Of a stretch of DNA of 64,000 nucleotides, positions 46,330 to 55,191 are shown piece after piece. The stretch spans positions 1 to 64,000 of the forward strand of contig NZ_AHMM02000023.1 of NCBI RefSeq assembly GCF_000243675.2. The letters run 5' to 3'. This stretch comes from Leptospira inadai serovar Lyme str. 10. Its GTDB lineage: Bacteria > Spirochaetota > Leptospiria > Leptospirales > Leptospiraceae. Position 1 is the stretch's first letter, and every line of letters begins with the position of its first letter. The position numbers were made by a program, and so were the translations under genes. The notes under the pieces were generated by a model. The model ran no database searches. It was not told the origin of the DNA and saw nothing but the letters and a program-made list of their open reading frames with translations.

Positions 46330-46476
46330 TCAATCCTCCTCTAACATACGGTATTTCGGTTTTTCCATGCGATCTTTGCGTTTTCGAGCGTAAACGTACG
46401 CAAAGATGATCGCGATTGCAATGACTAAGACCGGAAGTCTTAGCGCTTTGTAGATTTGTAATGTATCTAAATCCAT
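46330..46476 (-). CDS. ccoQ: cbb3 oxidase small subunit CcoQ
   Basis: 48 residues, MDLDTLQIYKALRLPVLVIA then a membrane helix IAIIFAYVYA and the tail RKRKDRMEKPKYRMLEED. Size, single helix and position between ccoO and ccoP identify CcoQ, which stabilises the complex. The gene is very short and easily missed. Its stop is three bases before the CcoP start, and the CcoP ribosome site lies inside its last codons. Confidence 0.88.
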   Translation of the reverse strand: MDLDTLQIYKALRLPVLVIAIAIIFAYVYARKRKDRMEKPKYRMLEED

Positions 46477-46485
46477 CTATGCTTC

Positions 46486-47175
46486 CTACTTTAAACTTTT
46501 CGAAAGTTCGGCGCTGTCCCGACCCATTTTTAACAGATACGCGATTAGCGCTTCTCCTTCGGTTTTCCCGGAAAGCTCTGCGACTCCGGCTTGAATTTCC
46601 GCATCAGTGTAAGGAACTCCGACGCTACGTAACCCTCTCAAATGGGCGGCGATCTTTTCCGGATCGAGCTTCGCACTCTCTTCGAATAGCCAAGGGTATC
46701 CAGGCATGACCGAACCTTTTGCAGTGTCTCTCGGATTGATGAGATGCGTTTTATGCCATTCTGCCGAGGGCTGTATTTGAGATTCGTGAGCTAGATCCGG
46801 TCCTGTCCGCTTGGATCCCCATAAAAATGGGTGATCGTAAACGAATTCTCCCGCCTTGGAATACCCGTCTCGACCGAACGCTTTTTGCGGATCGAATCGA
46901 TCGACCTCCCACTTAAACGGACGAATCATTTGGGTATGGCAATTATTACAGCCTTCCTTCTGGTAAACGTCCCGCCCGGCCAGTTCTAGGGCGGTGTAGG
47001 GTTTTACATTCGCTATCGGTTCCGCAGTCTTCGAGAGGAAGAAGGGAGGAATTAATTCGAAGATACCGCCGCACAAAACCGCGATCGTAGTATAGATCGT
47101 GAATTTAACTCCGTTCTGTTCCCATTTTTCGGTGAGATTCGAAAAGCGATCTAAAAGTTTATCAAACCAACTCAT
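46486..47175 (-). CDS. ccoO: cbb3 oxidase subunit II CcoO
   Basis: 229 residues. A membrane helix (VKFTIYTTIAVLCGGIFELI) and one haem c site in YQKEGCNNCHTQMIRPFKWE, with Met in GSVMPGYPWLF as likely ligand. It carries electrons from CcoP to CcoN. ATG 47175 has AAGGAGG seven bases upstream and overlaps the ccoN stop by 4 bp; the frame opening at 47220 lies inside ccoN. Confidence 0.94.
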   Translation of the reverse strand: MSWFDKLLDRFSNLTEKWEQNGVKFTIYTTIAVLCGGIFELIPPFFLSKTAEPIANVKPYTALELAGRDVYQKEGCNNCHTQMIRPFKWEVDRFDPQKAFGRDGYSKAGEFVYDHPFLWGSKRTGPDLAHESQIQPSAEWHKTHLINPRDTAKGSVMPGYPWLFEESAKLDPEKIAAHLRGLRSVGVPYTDAEIQAGVAELSGKTEGEALIAYLLKMGRDSAELSKSLK

Positions 47176-48602
47176 GCTTTTGCCTCCTTGAGGCCTACGC
47201 GTAGATCGATTTCTTTCCATCCGCTTCCTGCGGTTTTGATCGTCTTGATCACATTGTAGATCATCACGAATAATCCGCTAACGTAAAGAACGCCTGCGAT
47301 ACCTCTGAAAAGACGGAACGGTTTTAGAACTTCCGTGATTTGTACCCAATTAGGGTACTTTAATGCTCCGGTTTCGTCTACGGCTCTCCACATCGAGCCT
47401 TCCGTAACTCCGGAGACCCACATCGAAACGATATAGAGTAAAATTCCGAGAGTAGCTACCCAGAAGTGAAAATTGGCCAACCTTTCCGAGTAGAGGTTCG
47501 TGTTCCAAAGCCGAGGAACTAGATAGTAAATAGCCGCGAAGGAAAGCATTCCCACCCAGCCTAAGGTTCCTCCATGAACGTGACCGATAATCCAATCGGT
47601 ATTATGGCCTAGAGCGCTTACGGATCGAATCGACAATAACGGGCCTTCGAAGGTGGACATACCGTAGAAGGTAATTCCTACCAACAACATTTTCAGAGTA
47701 GCATCCGTCTTGATCTTTTCCTTCGCCTGAGTGAGGGTCAAAAATCCGTTTAACATTCCTCCCCAGGACGGCATCCAAAGCATGATACTAAAAACCATTC
47801 CGGTGGTTTGCAACCAATCGGGTAGAGGAGTATAGAGCAAATGGTGCGGGCCGGCCCAGATATAAATGAAGATCAAGGACCAGAAATGTATGATCGATAA
47901 TCTATGGCTATAGATCGGTTGTTTGATGTGCTTAGGAAGATAATAATACATCAATCCTAAGAATGGAGTGGTCAATACGAATGCGACCGCATTGTGTCCG
48001 TACCACCACTGGATGTTCGCGTCGTACACGCCGGAAAACAGCGAATATGATTTGGTTAAGCCGACAGGAACCGCTAGGTTGTTTACGATGAATAGGATCG
48101 GAATCGTAACAAAGGAGGCTATATAGAACCAAATCGCAGCATAAAGTTGTTTTTCTTCGCGAGTGAAAATCGTTCCGAAGAAATTCACGATAAAGATTAC
48201 GAACCAAATAACGATTAGGAGATCTAACGGCCATTCAAGTTCCGCATATTCTTTCGATTGATTCAGCCCTAATGGAAGGGTCACTGCGGCTAATGCTATC
48301 GTCAAATTGTATAAAACAAAATGAATATTCGCTAACCGATCGCTCCAAATTCTAACTCGGCATAGTCTTTGTACGGTGTGGTAAGCCGTCGCAAAAATGA
48401 TGCTGAGCGCAAAACCAAATATGGCTGCATTCGTATGAAGTGGGCGCAATCGTCCAAAAGTGAAGTACGGACCGAAATTTAATTCGGGGAATACCATTTG
48501 GAAAGCGATCCAGGTTCCGATTAGCATCGAAGCCACGCCCCATACCAATGCAGAGATAATAAATCCTTTTACGATTTGATCGTTATATTTTTGGGAATTC
48601 AT
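47172..48602 (-). CDS. ccoN: cbb3 oxidase catalytic subunit I CcoN
   Basis: 476 residues with twelve or so membrane helices. Haem-copper oxidase core with RLRPLHTNAAIFGFA, WYGHNAVAFVLTTPFLGLMY (CuB and Tyr/His region), GPHHLLYTPLPDW and DWIIGHVHGGTLGW. It reduces oxygen to water with high affinity, fitting microaerobic life in tissue or water. ATG 48602 has GGAG five bases upstream; the frame opening at 48791 adds an unlikely extension. First gene of the cco operon. Confidence 0.96.
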   Translation of the reverse strand: MNSQKYNDQIVKGFIISALVWGVASMLIGTWIAFQMVFPELNFGPYFTFGRLRPLHTNAAIFGFALSIIFATAYHTVQRLCRVRIWSDRLANIHFVLYNLTIALAAVTLPLGLNQSKEYAELEWPLDLLIVIWFVIFIVNFFGTIFTREEKQLYAAIWFYIASFVTIPILFIVNNLAVPVGLTKSYSLFSGVYDANIQWWYGHNAVAFVLTTPFLGLMYYYLPKHIKQPIYSHRLSIIHFWSLIFIYIWAGPHHLLYTPLPDWLQTTGMVFSIMLWMPSWGGMLNGFLTLTQAKEKIKTDATLKMLLVGITFYGMSTFEGPLLSIRSVSALGHNTDWIIGHVHGGTLGWVGMLSFAAIYYLVPRLWNTNLYSERLANFHFWVATLGILLYIVSMWVSGVTEGSMWRAVDETGALKYPNWVQITEVLKPFRLFRGIAGVLYVSGLFVMIYNVIKTIKTAGSGWKEIDLRVGLKEAKA

Positions 48603-49061
48603 CGTTTCTCCGTCCCGTGGAAAGGGATACTTCCAACGATTCGATACTCGAATAAAAAGCCAAGCAAGGAAGTGAGTCGGAGAGGATTTAGACCGGTGAT
48701 AATTGTCAACGTTAGGATACATTCGATTTATTGAATTAACCGAAATAATTCTAAAATGGAATGTGGTGGATTGCGTTAGTCGTTTTTGCATTTGAGAATC
48801 TTTCTTAATAGCGATTCGGAGACGAATTCGAATCTTCGTTCGGTCTCTGGAAAGAGTTTGGAAATAAATTATTGAAATTTTTGTCGCCGCGATAATCTTG
48901 CGAATGCTTCTTACTGATCGCTTTTCAATCGGATCGAATGCTTGGCTTCCTTATCCGGCGAGGAAGTCGCCGCATTGGAACGTAGAAATCCGGTCGCTTT
49001 CCGGTAATTATGTCCTTGAAAAAAACCGGAAAAAAACCGATGATTTTCATAGGGATTCGCA
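48603..49061. other. Divergent regulatory region of the cbb3 operon
   Basis: About 460 bases without a convincing gene. It must contain the cco promoter (minus) and that of the gene at 49062 (plus). A TTGACA lies at 48709-48704 on the minus strand but has no good -10. An inverted repeat GAATTA-N7-TAATTC is at 48733-48751. No FNR box (TTGAT-N4-ATCAA) was seen. On the plus strand TTGAAA and TAATCT near 48870-48897 are a weak promoter candidate with a short spacer. Confidence 0.5.
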
Positions 49062-49670
49062 ATGGCCTTTAATCCGTTTTCATTTCTTACAAATATTCGT
49101 GAGTCGATCGATGGAATTCTAGGCGGCCTGCCCCCGCAAACGGTTAAACTGATCGGTAAGGCCGGCATGGCCCTCGCGGTCCTGATCGGGTTGGCATTGG
49201 CCTGGCTGAGCTTTCAGAAAGGCTTGGAAATGGCGGGGGAAGAGGATAGGGCCAAGGTCTTAGACCGAAAGGCACTTTTTTTAGAGGATATAGAACGAGA
49301 ATACAATCGCAAGCGAAAGGAGATCCGTTGGAGTGACCCGGGGCTTAACGATTCGAAATCGAATTCGCTGGATATTGAAAGGTATTCTCAGGATCGACCT
49401 AAGGCAGGTCCTTCCGCTCCGAAAGCCAGCCTGGAAGAGGGGAATACGCTTTCCAATTCGAGAAGGAATGAGGGAGATTCCCGGGTTTTCTTCCCGAACG
49501 AGAATGAACGACCTCCGCGAGAAGATTCGGCTCCTAGTAATAGTTCCGACAGCGCGCCCAAATTGGAGCCGAAATCCCAATCGGAGCAGAACTCCTCTTC
49601 CAGGAGCGATTCCTCGTCACGATTGGAAAAGCCGCCTAGAAAGACCACCGGGCCACAATTGAGAGAATGA
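49062..49670 (+). CDS. Membrane-anchored protein with disordered tail
   Basis: 202 residues. NPFSFLTNIRESIDGILGGL, a membrane helix (GMALAVLIGLALAWLSF), a charged helical stretch (EDIEREYNRKRKEIRW) and a long tail rich in Ser, Pro, Glu and Arg. No known domain. AGGGA stands six bases before ATG 49062. It overlaps the next gene by 4 bp and is divergent from ccoN. Confidence 0.6.
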   Translation: MAFNPFSFLTNIRESIDGILGGLPPQTVKLIGKAGMALAVLIGLALAWLSFQKGLEMAGEEDRAKVLDRKALFLEDIEREYNRKRKEIRWSDPGLNDSKSNSLDIERYSQDRPKAGPSAPKASLEEGNTLSNSRRNEGDSRVFFPNENERPPREDSAPSNSSDSAPKLEPKSQSEQNSSSRSDSSSRLEKPPRKTTGPQLRE

Positions 49671-50665
49671 ATTTGAAATCGTACTACACTCTTATTGTTT
49701 ATTTACTTTTACCGACCTGGCTCTGGGCGGACCTGCCTTTACCGTTTCCGGAAGATCGACCCGGCACGGAAGAAGCCGAATCCCGGCAAACTTCCCTAGG
49801 TGTAGCACCTTCTCAATCCTCCGATAGCGTTGCTGGAGAAGAGCCGAGGTCCACGTCGGAAGCGGATTCTAGCAAGACGAACAAAACAACCGAAGCTGCG
49901 ATCGGAAACGATTCGAACCTTACACCTACGGTGCCCGATTCAGTGGCGATCCAAACGCCTCCCGCAAAATCGAAGACGACTCAATTGCCGAATATAACCG
50001 AGAAAAAAAACCGGAAAGCAAAAAAGAAGGACGATCAAGATCCGAGTCAGGCCGCCTACGAAAGAGGGCTATTAAGACTTCGTAATGGAGAAAAGAACGC
50101 GGCTCAGGAGGAATTTACGAAGGCCGCTGGCAGCCAAGGAGAAGCTTCCGGAAAGGCAAAACTGGAACTGTCCAAACTCGTAGATTCTCAGACAAATTCC
50201 TCGGCTCCCGAGAGCCAGGACGAGGAAATGAAATGGAAAACCCTGCTGGAGTCGGCGCGTTCATTGCGGTCTCAGGGAAAAAATTCGGAGGCTCAAACCT
50301 CGCTTTTGCAAGTAGCGACCGAGGCTCCTTCGGAATACCGCGCGCAGGCTTTATTACAATTAGGTGATTCTCTTTTTCGGCAGGGACGATTCTCGGATTC
50401 CCGCGCCTATCTGATCGATTTCTGGAATCGTTTCGGTCGCAAGTACCCGATTTCATCGGATCCGAATTCGCCCGAATTCAAAAGACAATTGGAAGAAAGA
50501 GATTTAGGCGCTTATCTTTTATTTAAATCCAGCTACAAGGCCGGTGAAACCGAATGGGCAAGAAGATTTCTGGTAAAGTATCTGGAAAAAAGTTCTGAGG
50601 ATTCTAAGGGAAGGTTCTCCCCATTGCGAACCGAACTGGAAAATCTTTCCAAGAGAGATCTATAG
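49667..50665 (+). CDS. Exported TPR-like protein
   Basis: 332 residues with a signal peptide (LIVYLLLPTWLWADLP), a Ser/Thr/Pro-rich disordered section to about residue 120, then TPR-like repeats: AAYERGLLRLRNGEKNAAQE, ESARSLRSQGKNSEAQTSLL, ALLQLGDSLFRQGRFSDSRA. The last part resembles the repeat region of YbgF/CpoB-type proteins. Translation is coupled to the preceding membrane protein (ATGA), so the two probably work together in the envelope. Confidence 0.65.
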   Translation: MNLKSYYTLIVYLLLPTWLWADLPLPFPEDRPGTEEAESRQTSLGVAPSQSSDSVAGEEPRSTSEADSSKTNKTTEAAIGNDSNLTPTVPDSVAIQTPPAKSKTTQLPNITEKKNRKAKKKDDQDPSQAAYERGLLRLRNGEKNAAQEEFTKAAGSQGEASGKAKLELSKLVDSQTNSSAPESQDEEMKWKTLLESARSLRSQGKNSEAQTSLLQVATEAPSEYRAQALLQLGDSLFRQGRFSDSRAYLIDFWNRFGRKYPISSDPNSPEFKRQLEERDLGAYLLFKSSYKAGETEWARRFLVKYLEKSSEDSKGRFSPLRTELENLSKRDL

Positions 50666-50750
50666 AACGTCGGATTTGATCGGCACTCTTAGGAGAGGAC
50701 GTAACGATTTGCAATCGATCCCGGAGAGTTTTTAGTCTTTAAAAATTTCC

Positions 50751-51215
50751 TCACGAAAGAGAGACGTTTACTTCCAACTTTCCGAATTTGGAAAATAGGT
50801 TGATGGCAAGCGCTTGCTTTTTCGGAATCTTAATCGTCTCGTTTTTGGAGTCTACGATATTCGGAGCGGTGATCTCGATGGACTGGCCTGCCGTCGCGAA
50901 AATATTCATAGCATTTCCGGTGGTCATGTTTGCGATTTCCCCCAAGATATCCTTGTACTCGTTTTTAATATCCTGTTCACTCATTCCCGGCATCAGCTTA
51001 CTTGCAATCTTGTAAGCGGCGTCATAATTCAATCCGTAAACGACTTCTCCCGTAAAGGTTCCTAAAACGCCGATGATGATCGCGAGTTCCAATGTCGTTT
51101 CGGGAGAATCCTTCACTCCGATTTTTCCGCGGATCAAATCGGTTTTTAGTACGTCTCGGAAGACTATGGTCGCCGCTTCCAAGAACGGATTTACGAGTTC
51201 GGCACGGATTTGCAT
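50751..51215 (-). CDS. cheX: CheX-type chemotaxis phosphatase
   Basis: 154 residues. The helix ILGEIANMTTGNAMN carries the E-x-x-N pair with which CheX/CheC removes phosphate from CheY-P. The start MQIRAELVNPFLEAATIVF is also typical. CheX is the CheY-P phosphatase of spirochaetes that lack CheZ. It starts one base into the stop of the SurA_N-like gene (TAATG), with GGAGG just upstream. Confidence 0.87.
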   Translation of the reverse strand: MQIRAELVNPFLEAATIVFRDVLKTDLIRGKIGVKDSPETTLELAIIIGVLGTFTGEVVYGLNYDAAYKIASKLMPGMSEQDIKNEYKDILGEIANMTTGNAMNIFATAGQSIEITAPNIVDSKNETIKIPKKQALAINLFSKFGKLEVNVSLS

Positions 51216-52429
51216 TATTCCTCCGCTGATTTAGCTAACCTTTCTACGGTCATTTCTTCCGCCACACTTTGAGGGATTTCCGACAGAAATCCGTTTAAGA
51301 GTACGGAGGAGTCTCTGATTCTAAGTACTGTGGAAGTTTCCGGTTTTCCGAATCGAACGGCTACAAATTCGACGAGCGCATACTTGTCCGCATCCTTATA
51401 CGGGCCCAGGCTCTTCTTCTGGCCGAACGCCTGAGAAGTTAGATCTTGGAAAAATCGTTTATCCGAAAGGAGAGAAAAACTTCCTTTCGAAGAAGCGACG
51501 GATTTTAGATCCGCGAATGCTTTATCTCGAATCGTTACGGTGCCGGTTCCGAATAGGGCGGCTACTTTGCCCAGTCCATTCGGTTCGCTTTGTAAGGTCT
51601 TAATTTTTGCTTTTAAGTTTTCGATCGCCGATTTACGGGCTTCGATTAGAAATTTCCCGCGCAGGATGGACTTTCTTTCTTCGAAAGAGGGGATTTTCCC
51701 GTCTTTACCTTTTGGCGCGTTGGAATCGGTGATTTCCTTCTGATAAAGCTCCCTTAGTTGCAGATCCGTCGGCTCCACATTCTGATTGGCCAGTTTTGTC
51801 AGATCTTCTTCCGTGTAGACGAGAGCGTTCAAATCGACTCTTGCCGTAGATGCTTCGGATTGCACCCGCAATTCGTCATCGGTTTTCCGTAGATCCGATT
51901 GGAGTAGATTTGCCTGGATAGAACCTTGCACGGCAGCCTCGATACGGAAACGCATGGGCGCTTCCTTTAAGAACTGACGATATACTTGGTCGGGTTTCTC
52001 CACTTCGTCGTCCGAATATCCCGCGCCCCGATAAGAAAGTTTCACCCTTTTTTGAGCTTCTTCCCAAAGATTTTGCCGGATTAATTCTTCGGAAACGCTA
52101 TAACCTAGCGAATTTGCGATCGTATTCGCGACGAACATTCCTTTCAGAATCATAAAGGCACATTCACCCAGTTGGCTGTCCGGAATTTGACCCTGGTATA
52201 TTTGATAGCAGTACCTACGACCCGCATTAAAGGAATCCATGGGTACATCTTTTCCGCCGATCTTTCCGGCTTTGATGTTAGCTTTGCCGGTCAACATATC
52301 CATTCCGGCTTGTTCCACGTCGGAACGGAGAAGAGTAAAAATCAGCATTAAAACCAGAACGCCCAAAAAAAGAGCTGACCCGACTTTGAAAAAAATGTCT
52401 TTAAAGGATGTTCCTTCAGTATTTGTCAT
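51215..52429 (-). CDS. Anchored SurA_N/PpiD-like chaperone without clear PPIase domain
   Basis: 404 residues. One membrane helix near the N-terminus (VGSALFLGVLVLMLIFTLL), then a mostly helical periplasmic part with GGKDVPMDSFNAGRRYCYQI, ANTIANSLGYSVSEELIRQN and EELRELY-like helices (TDLQLRELYQKEITDSNAPK), the pattern of SurA_N/PpiD chaperones. No parvulin active site is visible. It probably helps fold exported proteins. It precedes cheX in the same message. Confidence 0.68.
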   Translation of the reverse strand: MTNTEGTSFKDIFFKVGSALFLGVLVLMLIFTLLRSDVEQAGMDMLTGKANIKAGKIGGKDVPMDSFNAGRRYCYQIYQGQIPDSQLGECAFMILKGMFVANTIANSLGYSVSEELIRQNLWEEAQKRVKLSYRGAGYSDDEVEKPDQVYRQFLKEAPMRFRIEAAVQGSIQANLLQSDLRKTDDELRVQSEASTARVDLNALVYTEEDLTKLANQNVEPTDLQLRELYQKEITDSNAPKGKDGKIPSFEERKSILRGKFLIEARKSAIENLKAKIKTLQSEPNGLGKVAALFGTGTVTIRDKAFADLKSVASSKGSFSLLSDKRFFQDLTSQAFGQKKSLGPYKDADKYALVEFVAVRFGKPETSTVLRIRDSSVLLNGFLSEIPQSVAEEMTVERLAKSAEE

Positions 52430-52535
52430 AAAAATCCGTATGATAGGAAGGGTGAGAGGCGGGTAGAATCTGTAAAGGAGAAAAACCGACGAAAAACGCT
52501 TCAGAAAGGCGATCGGATGGTAGATACATATACTG

Positions 52536-53258
52536 ATGCTCTATATCGCACTCGCACTCATTCTGGTCGGACTCCTTTGTTTCATTTATGTATCCTTCCA
52601 GCCAAGTTTGAAGAATCGCGCGGATTCGTCCGGTTCTGTACGAACGCCTACTCCGATTCCGAGAGACAGAAAAAATGTCGCAGAAGCGTTGACCTCGGCT
52701 AAGAGGCCGGTTCGAACCGAATCATCCTCTCACCTAGATCGAGTATTTGCGGAGGAGCGAAAGATTCGTCCTTTTACCCGCGCATCCGAACGAAGTGAAG
52801 AATCGAATATGATTCCGGAAGAAGAAGTTTGGGAAGAAGAAATTAAGACGGAACCGATTCCACATGAGGAAACGTTTCGACCAAGAGAGCAGCCTCCGGA
52901 GGAAAGAGTGGAAATTGGTACAGAGTCCCGCGAGGAAGAGTGGTCTATGGAAGGGATTTTATTCCTGGACCTTTCCGGAAAATTGCCTTACGAAGGATTG
53001 AAGCAAAAAATCAGACCCGAACAACTCAAGGGATTTAGAAGAATCGGTAAAGGCAGAGTTCGAGAAATTCCGGGTGGCTTTGCATTTCACGCGTTAAATT
53101 CCGAGTTCAGTTATAAACTGGACGAGGTGGAAAAAGTGATCTTTTACGACGAAGGCTTCGCCCTCTTACCTGCGAAGCGAGAATTTCCGACTCCGATTTT
53201 TTTGACGAAAGAAACCGAGCGATTTAAAAATTACTTGGAATATACTTCGAAACTATAG
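52536..53258 (+). CDS. Membrane-anchored protein of unknown function
   Basis: 240 residues. One N-terminal helix (LYIALALILVGLLCFIYVSF), a disordered charged section of about 110 residues, then a compact domain from MEGILFLDLSGKLPYEGLKQ to LTKETERFKNYLEYTSKL with strand-rich phrases (EVEKVIFYDEGFALLPAKRE). No family recognised. It stands alone, divergent from the chaperone gene. Confidence 0.55.
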   Translation: MLYIALALILVGLLCFIYVSFQPSLKNRADSSGSVRTPTPIPRDRKNVAEALTSAKRPVRTESSSHLDRVFAEERKIRPFTRASERSEESNMIPEEEVWEEEIKTEPIPHEETFRPREQPPEERVEIGTESREEEWSMEGILFLDLSGKLPYEGLKQKIRPEQLKGFRRIGKGRVREIPGGFAFHALNSEFSYKLDEVEKVIFYDEGFALLPAKREFPTPIFLTKETERFKNYLEYTSKL

Positions 53259-53329
53259 GTATCGAGATTCGTCGAGAATCAATCCTGTTATTCGTATCGA
53301 GTCGGATTCGCAGAGGGAAACGTTCTTAT

Positions 53330-54088
53330 CTATCTGCCTTCGACTTGTAGCCAGCGGGTCGTTTTTACGACTACTCTAACAATAATATAAAATCCGGCTC
53401 CGATTCCAAAAACCCAAATTTGGGGTTCGGTAATGACTTCCCAGGGCGCAGTCCATGAGCCGAAATTATTCAAGAAGCTCGCACAGAAATCGAACAAGAC
53501 GAAAATCACGACGATTCCAAAAAGGCTAGGATACTCTCTTTTTAAGACATTCTTGAAGGAAAAGGAAAGTTGAGGTTTTACGTAACCCTTCCCTTTCGGA
53601 AGGAAGGCGGGAACATTGTCCGCCCAATCGAGATATTCGCGGCCGAATTTCTCCCGAAGAAATTTTTCCTCCGTGAACATAATTCTTTCGTAATAGAACC
53701 CGAAAAAAAGAGCGAATACCAGAAGTAAGGGGAGATCCCGTAAATAAAGTATCGGTCCTAGGTATAATAGGAAGTTCCCCAAATACAATGGATGGCGAAC
53801 TAAAGAATAGATTCCCTCCCGATTTACCACATCGGCGATCTGCTCTTTGGTATTTCGACCCGAGGTGCGGGCGGGCGCATAACCGATCACGAAGCAACGA
53901 ACGAATAAACCGAGTAAGCTTACGAAAAAGCAAGCCGCTGCGTAGTATAAATTGATTTCGTAGGATCCGTTTAGAAATTGATAGTCTTTTAGAGCATACA
54001 AACTTAGGAGCAGAATAAAGCCGGGAATGTAGGATCTCCAGCGAAATAGGAAAATTCCTTGTTTGTCTAGTTCTTCGATCAGAGCCAT
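53330..54088 (-). CDS. ICMT-family membrane methyltransferase, candidate LmtA
   Basis: 252 residues with five or six membrane segments. It has the isoprenylcysteine methyltransferase signature GIYSLVRHPLYLGNFLLYLG and FLREKFGREYLDWADNVPAF. In Leptospira interrogans LmtA, reported to belong to this broad class, methylates the 1-phosphate of lipid A with SAM. This gene is a candidate for it, but other ICMT-like enzymes exist, so I leave the symbol empty. ATG 54088 has AAGGA six bases upstream; the frame opening at 54148 is less likely. It is the last gene of the Gld-like group, 80 bases after the DUF4340 gene. Confidence 0.72.
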   Translation of the reverse strand: MALIEELDKQGIFLFRWRSYIPGFILLLSLYALKDYQFLNGSYEINLYYAAACFFVSLLGLFVRCFVIGYAPARTSGRNTKEQIADVVNREGIYSLVRHPLYLGNFLLYLGPILYLRDLPLLLVFALFFGFYYERIMFTEEKFLREKFGREYLDWADNVPAFLPKGKGYVKPQLSFSFKNVLKREYPSLFGIVVIFVLFDFCASFLNNFGSWTAPWEVITEPQIWVFGIGAGFYIIVRVVVKTTRWLQVEGR

Positions 54089-54168
54089 GTAGTATCCTTC
54101 GTACCGGAGGTTTTTTGGAAGGAAACCTAGGTTCTCGATAGCTGTCAATCAATGATTCCAGGACGTCG

Positions 54169-55191
54169 TCACTGGAATGAATGCCTTCCCCTGTACGTAA
54201 AGTCCGCCAAGTCTTTTCGTAAAATCGGCTCGAGAGTCCAAGGGTCTAAAATCAACTTATAGTTCAGGTCTTTTCGTTGGAATACCCAGCTTCCTTGCTT
54301 TGTTTTACCGATAGGGGAAAGTAACTCGGTTTCGGATTCGGATTGAAGTTCGACTTGAAAGTTTTCGTCGCTTCGGATCGGAACGATTTCCTCCTTATTT
54401 TCGAACGAAATTTCATCCGCTTTCAATCGGAATAGCATTTCGGCAAAACGATTTACTTCTTCGGCAGAGGCGGGTTTGGAGAATTCCGAAGTGGATAAAT
54501 TCCAATCGTCGGCCGAATTAACTAAGGAAAAATTCTTTTCAGAATGTCCCGAAAATGTTAAGCGAATCGACTGAATCGAAGCATCGGACAAAACCTCCGA
54601 AAACAAACTTCTGGAAAAGAAATAATCCGGTTTACTATTTCCCGATAAAAGTTTCAGATTTTCCCGCACAAGCCAGATTTTCCCGGATCGCGGTTCCAGC
54701 ACGTGCATGCCTGCATGACGAGTCGCTAACGAGCCTAAATAAAGAATTCCTAGACTAGATCCGGAAGCGTCGAATACTTCCAAGCTAGGCTCGTCTCCGT
54801 CCAGACCGAATTCCGGGGAAAGCGATCGGGGGGGATTTCCTTGCGATAGAAGAGTATATTTTCGTAATGCAAGAATTCCTTTTAGGAAGGTTTCGATCCT
54901 CTCGGAATCTCCTCGGCCACGCTTGCCGTTCGAGAGCCAGACTTCCCAGGAGTCGATGGTGCGGCTCAAAACGACCGCTTCACCCTTTCTTCCGACTACG
55001 ACTTTTGAGATTTCCGATTCTTTCACCGGAAAGAACGGGTCCGCGTGCGCATACGTATCCTTAAAGACTTCCCAAGGATCCCGTGCTAGTAAAAGGAGTA
55101 AGGCTAAAAATAGGTTGGCTAGGAAAAGGGAGATGCCGGGATTCGACCGGATAAATTCCGGAACAGTACGAAGTAATTTTGACCACCTCAT
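54169..55191 (-). CDS. DUF4340 domain protein of the Gld-like ABC system
   Basis: 340 residues: one N-terminal membrane helix (GISLFLANLFLALLLLLA) and a periplasmic domain with SKVVVGRKGEAVVLSRTIDS, GILYLGSLATRHAGMHV and IWLVRENLKLL, the DUF4340 pattern. DUF4340 proteins usually follow GldG genes, as here. It overlaps gldG-like by 4 bp. Confidence 0.8.
   Translation of the reverse strand: MRWSKLLRTVPEFIRSNPGISLFLANLFLALLLLLARDPWEVFKDTYAHADPFFPVKESEISKVVVGRKGEAVVLSRTIDSWEVWLSNGKRGRGDSERIETFLKGILALRKYTLLSQGNPPRSLSPEFGLDGDEPSLEVFDASGSSLGILYLGSLATRHAGMHVLEPRSGKIWLVRENLKLLSGNSKPDYFFSRSLFSEVLSDASIQSIRLTFSGHSEKNFSLVNSADDWNLSTSEFSKPASAEEVNRFAEMLFRLKADEISFENKEEIVPIRSDENFQVELQSESETELLSPIGKTKQGSWVFQRKDLNYKLILDPWTLEPILRKDLADFTYRGRHSFQ

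Noticed and set aside
48661..48760. FNR-type box upstream of ccoN
   Set aside because: TGATAATTGTCA looks similar at first sight but does not fit TTGAT-N4-ATCAA.
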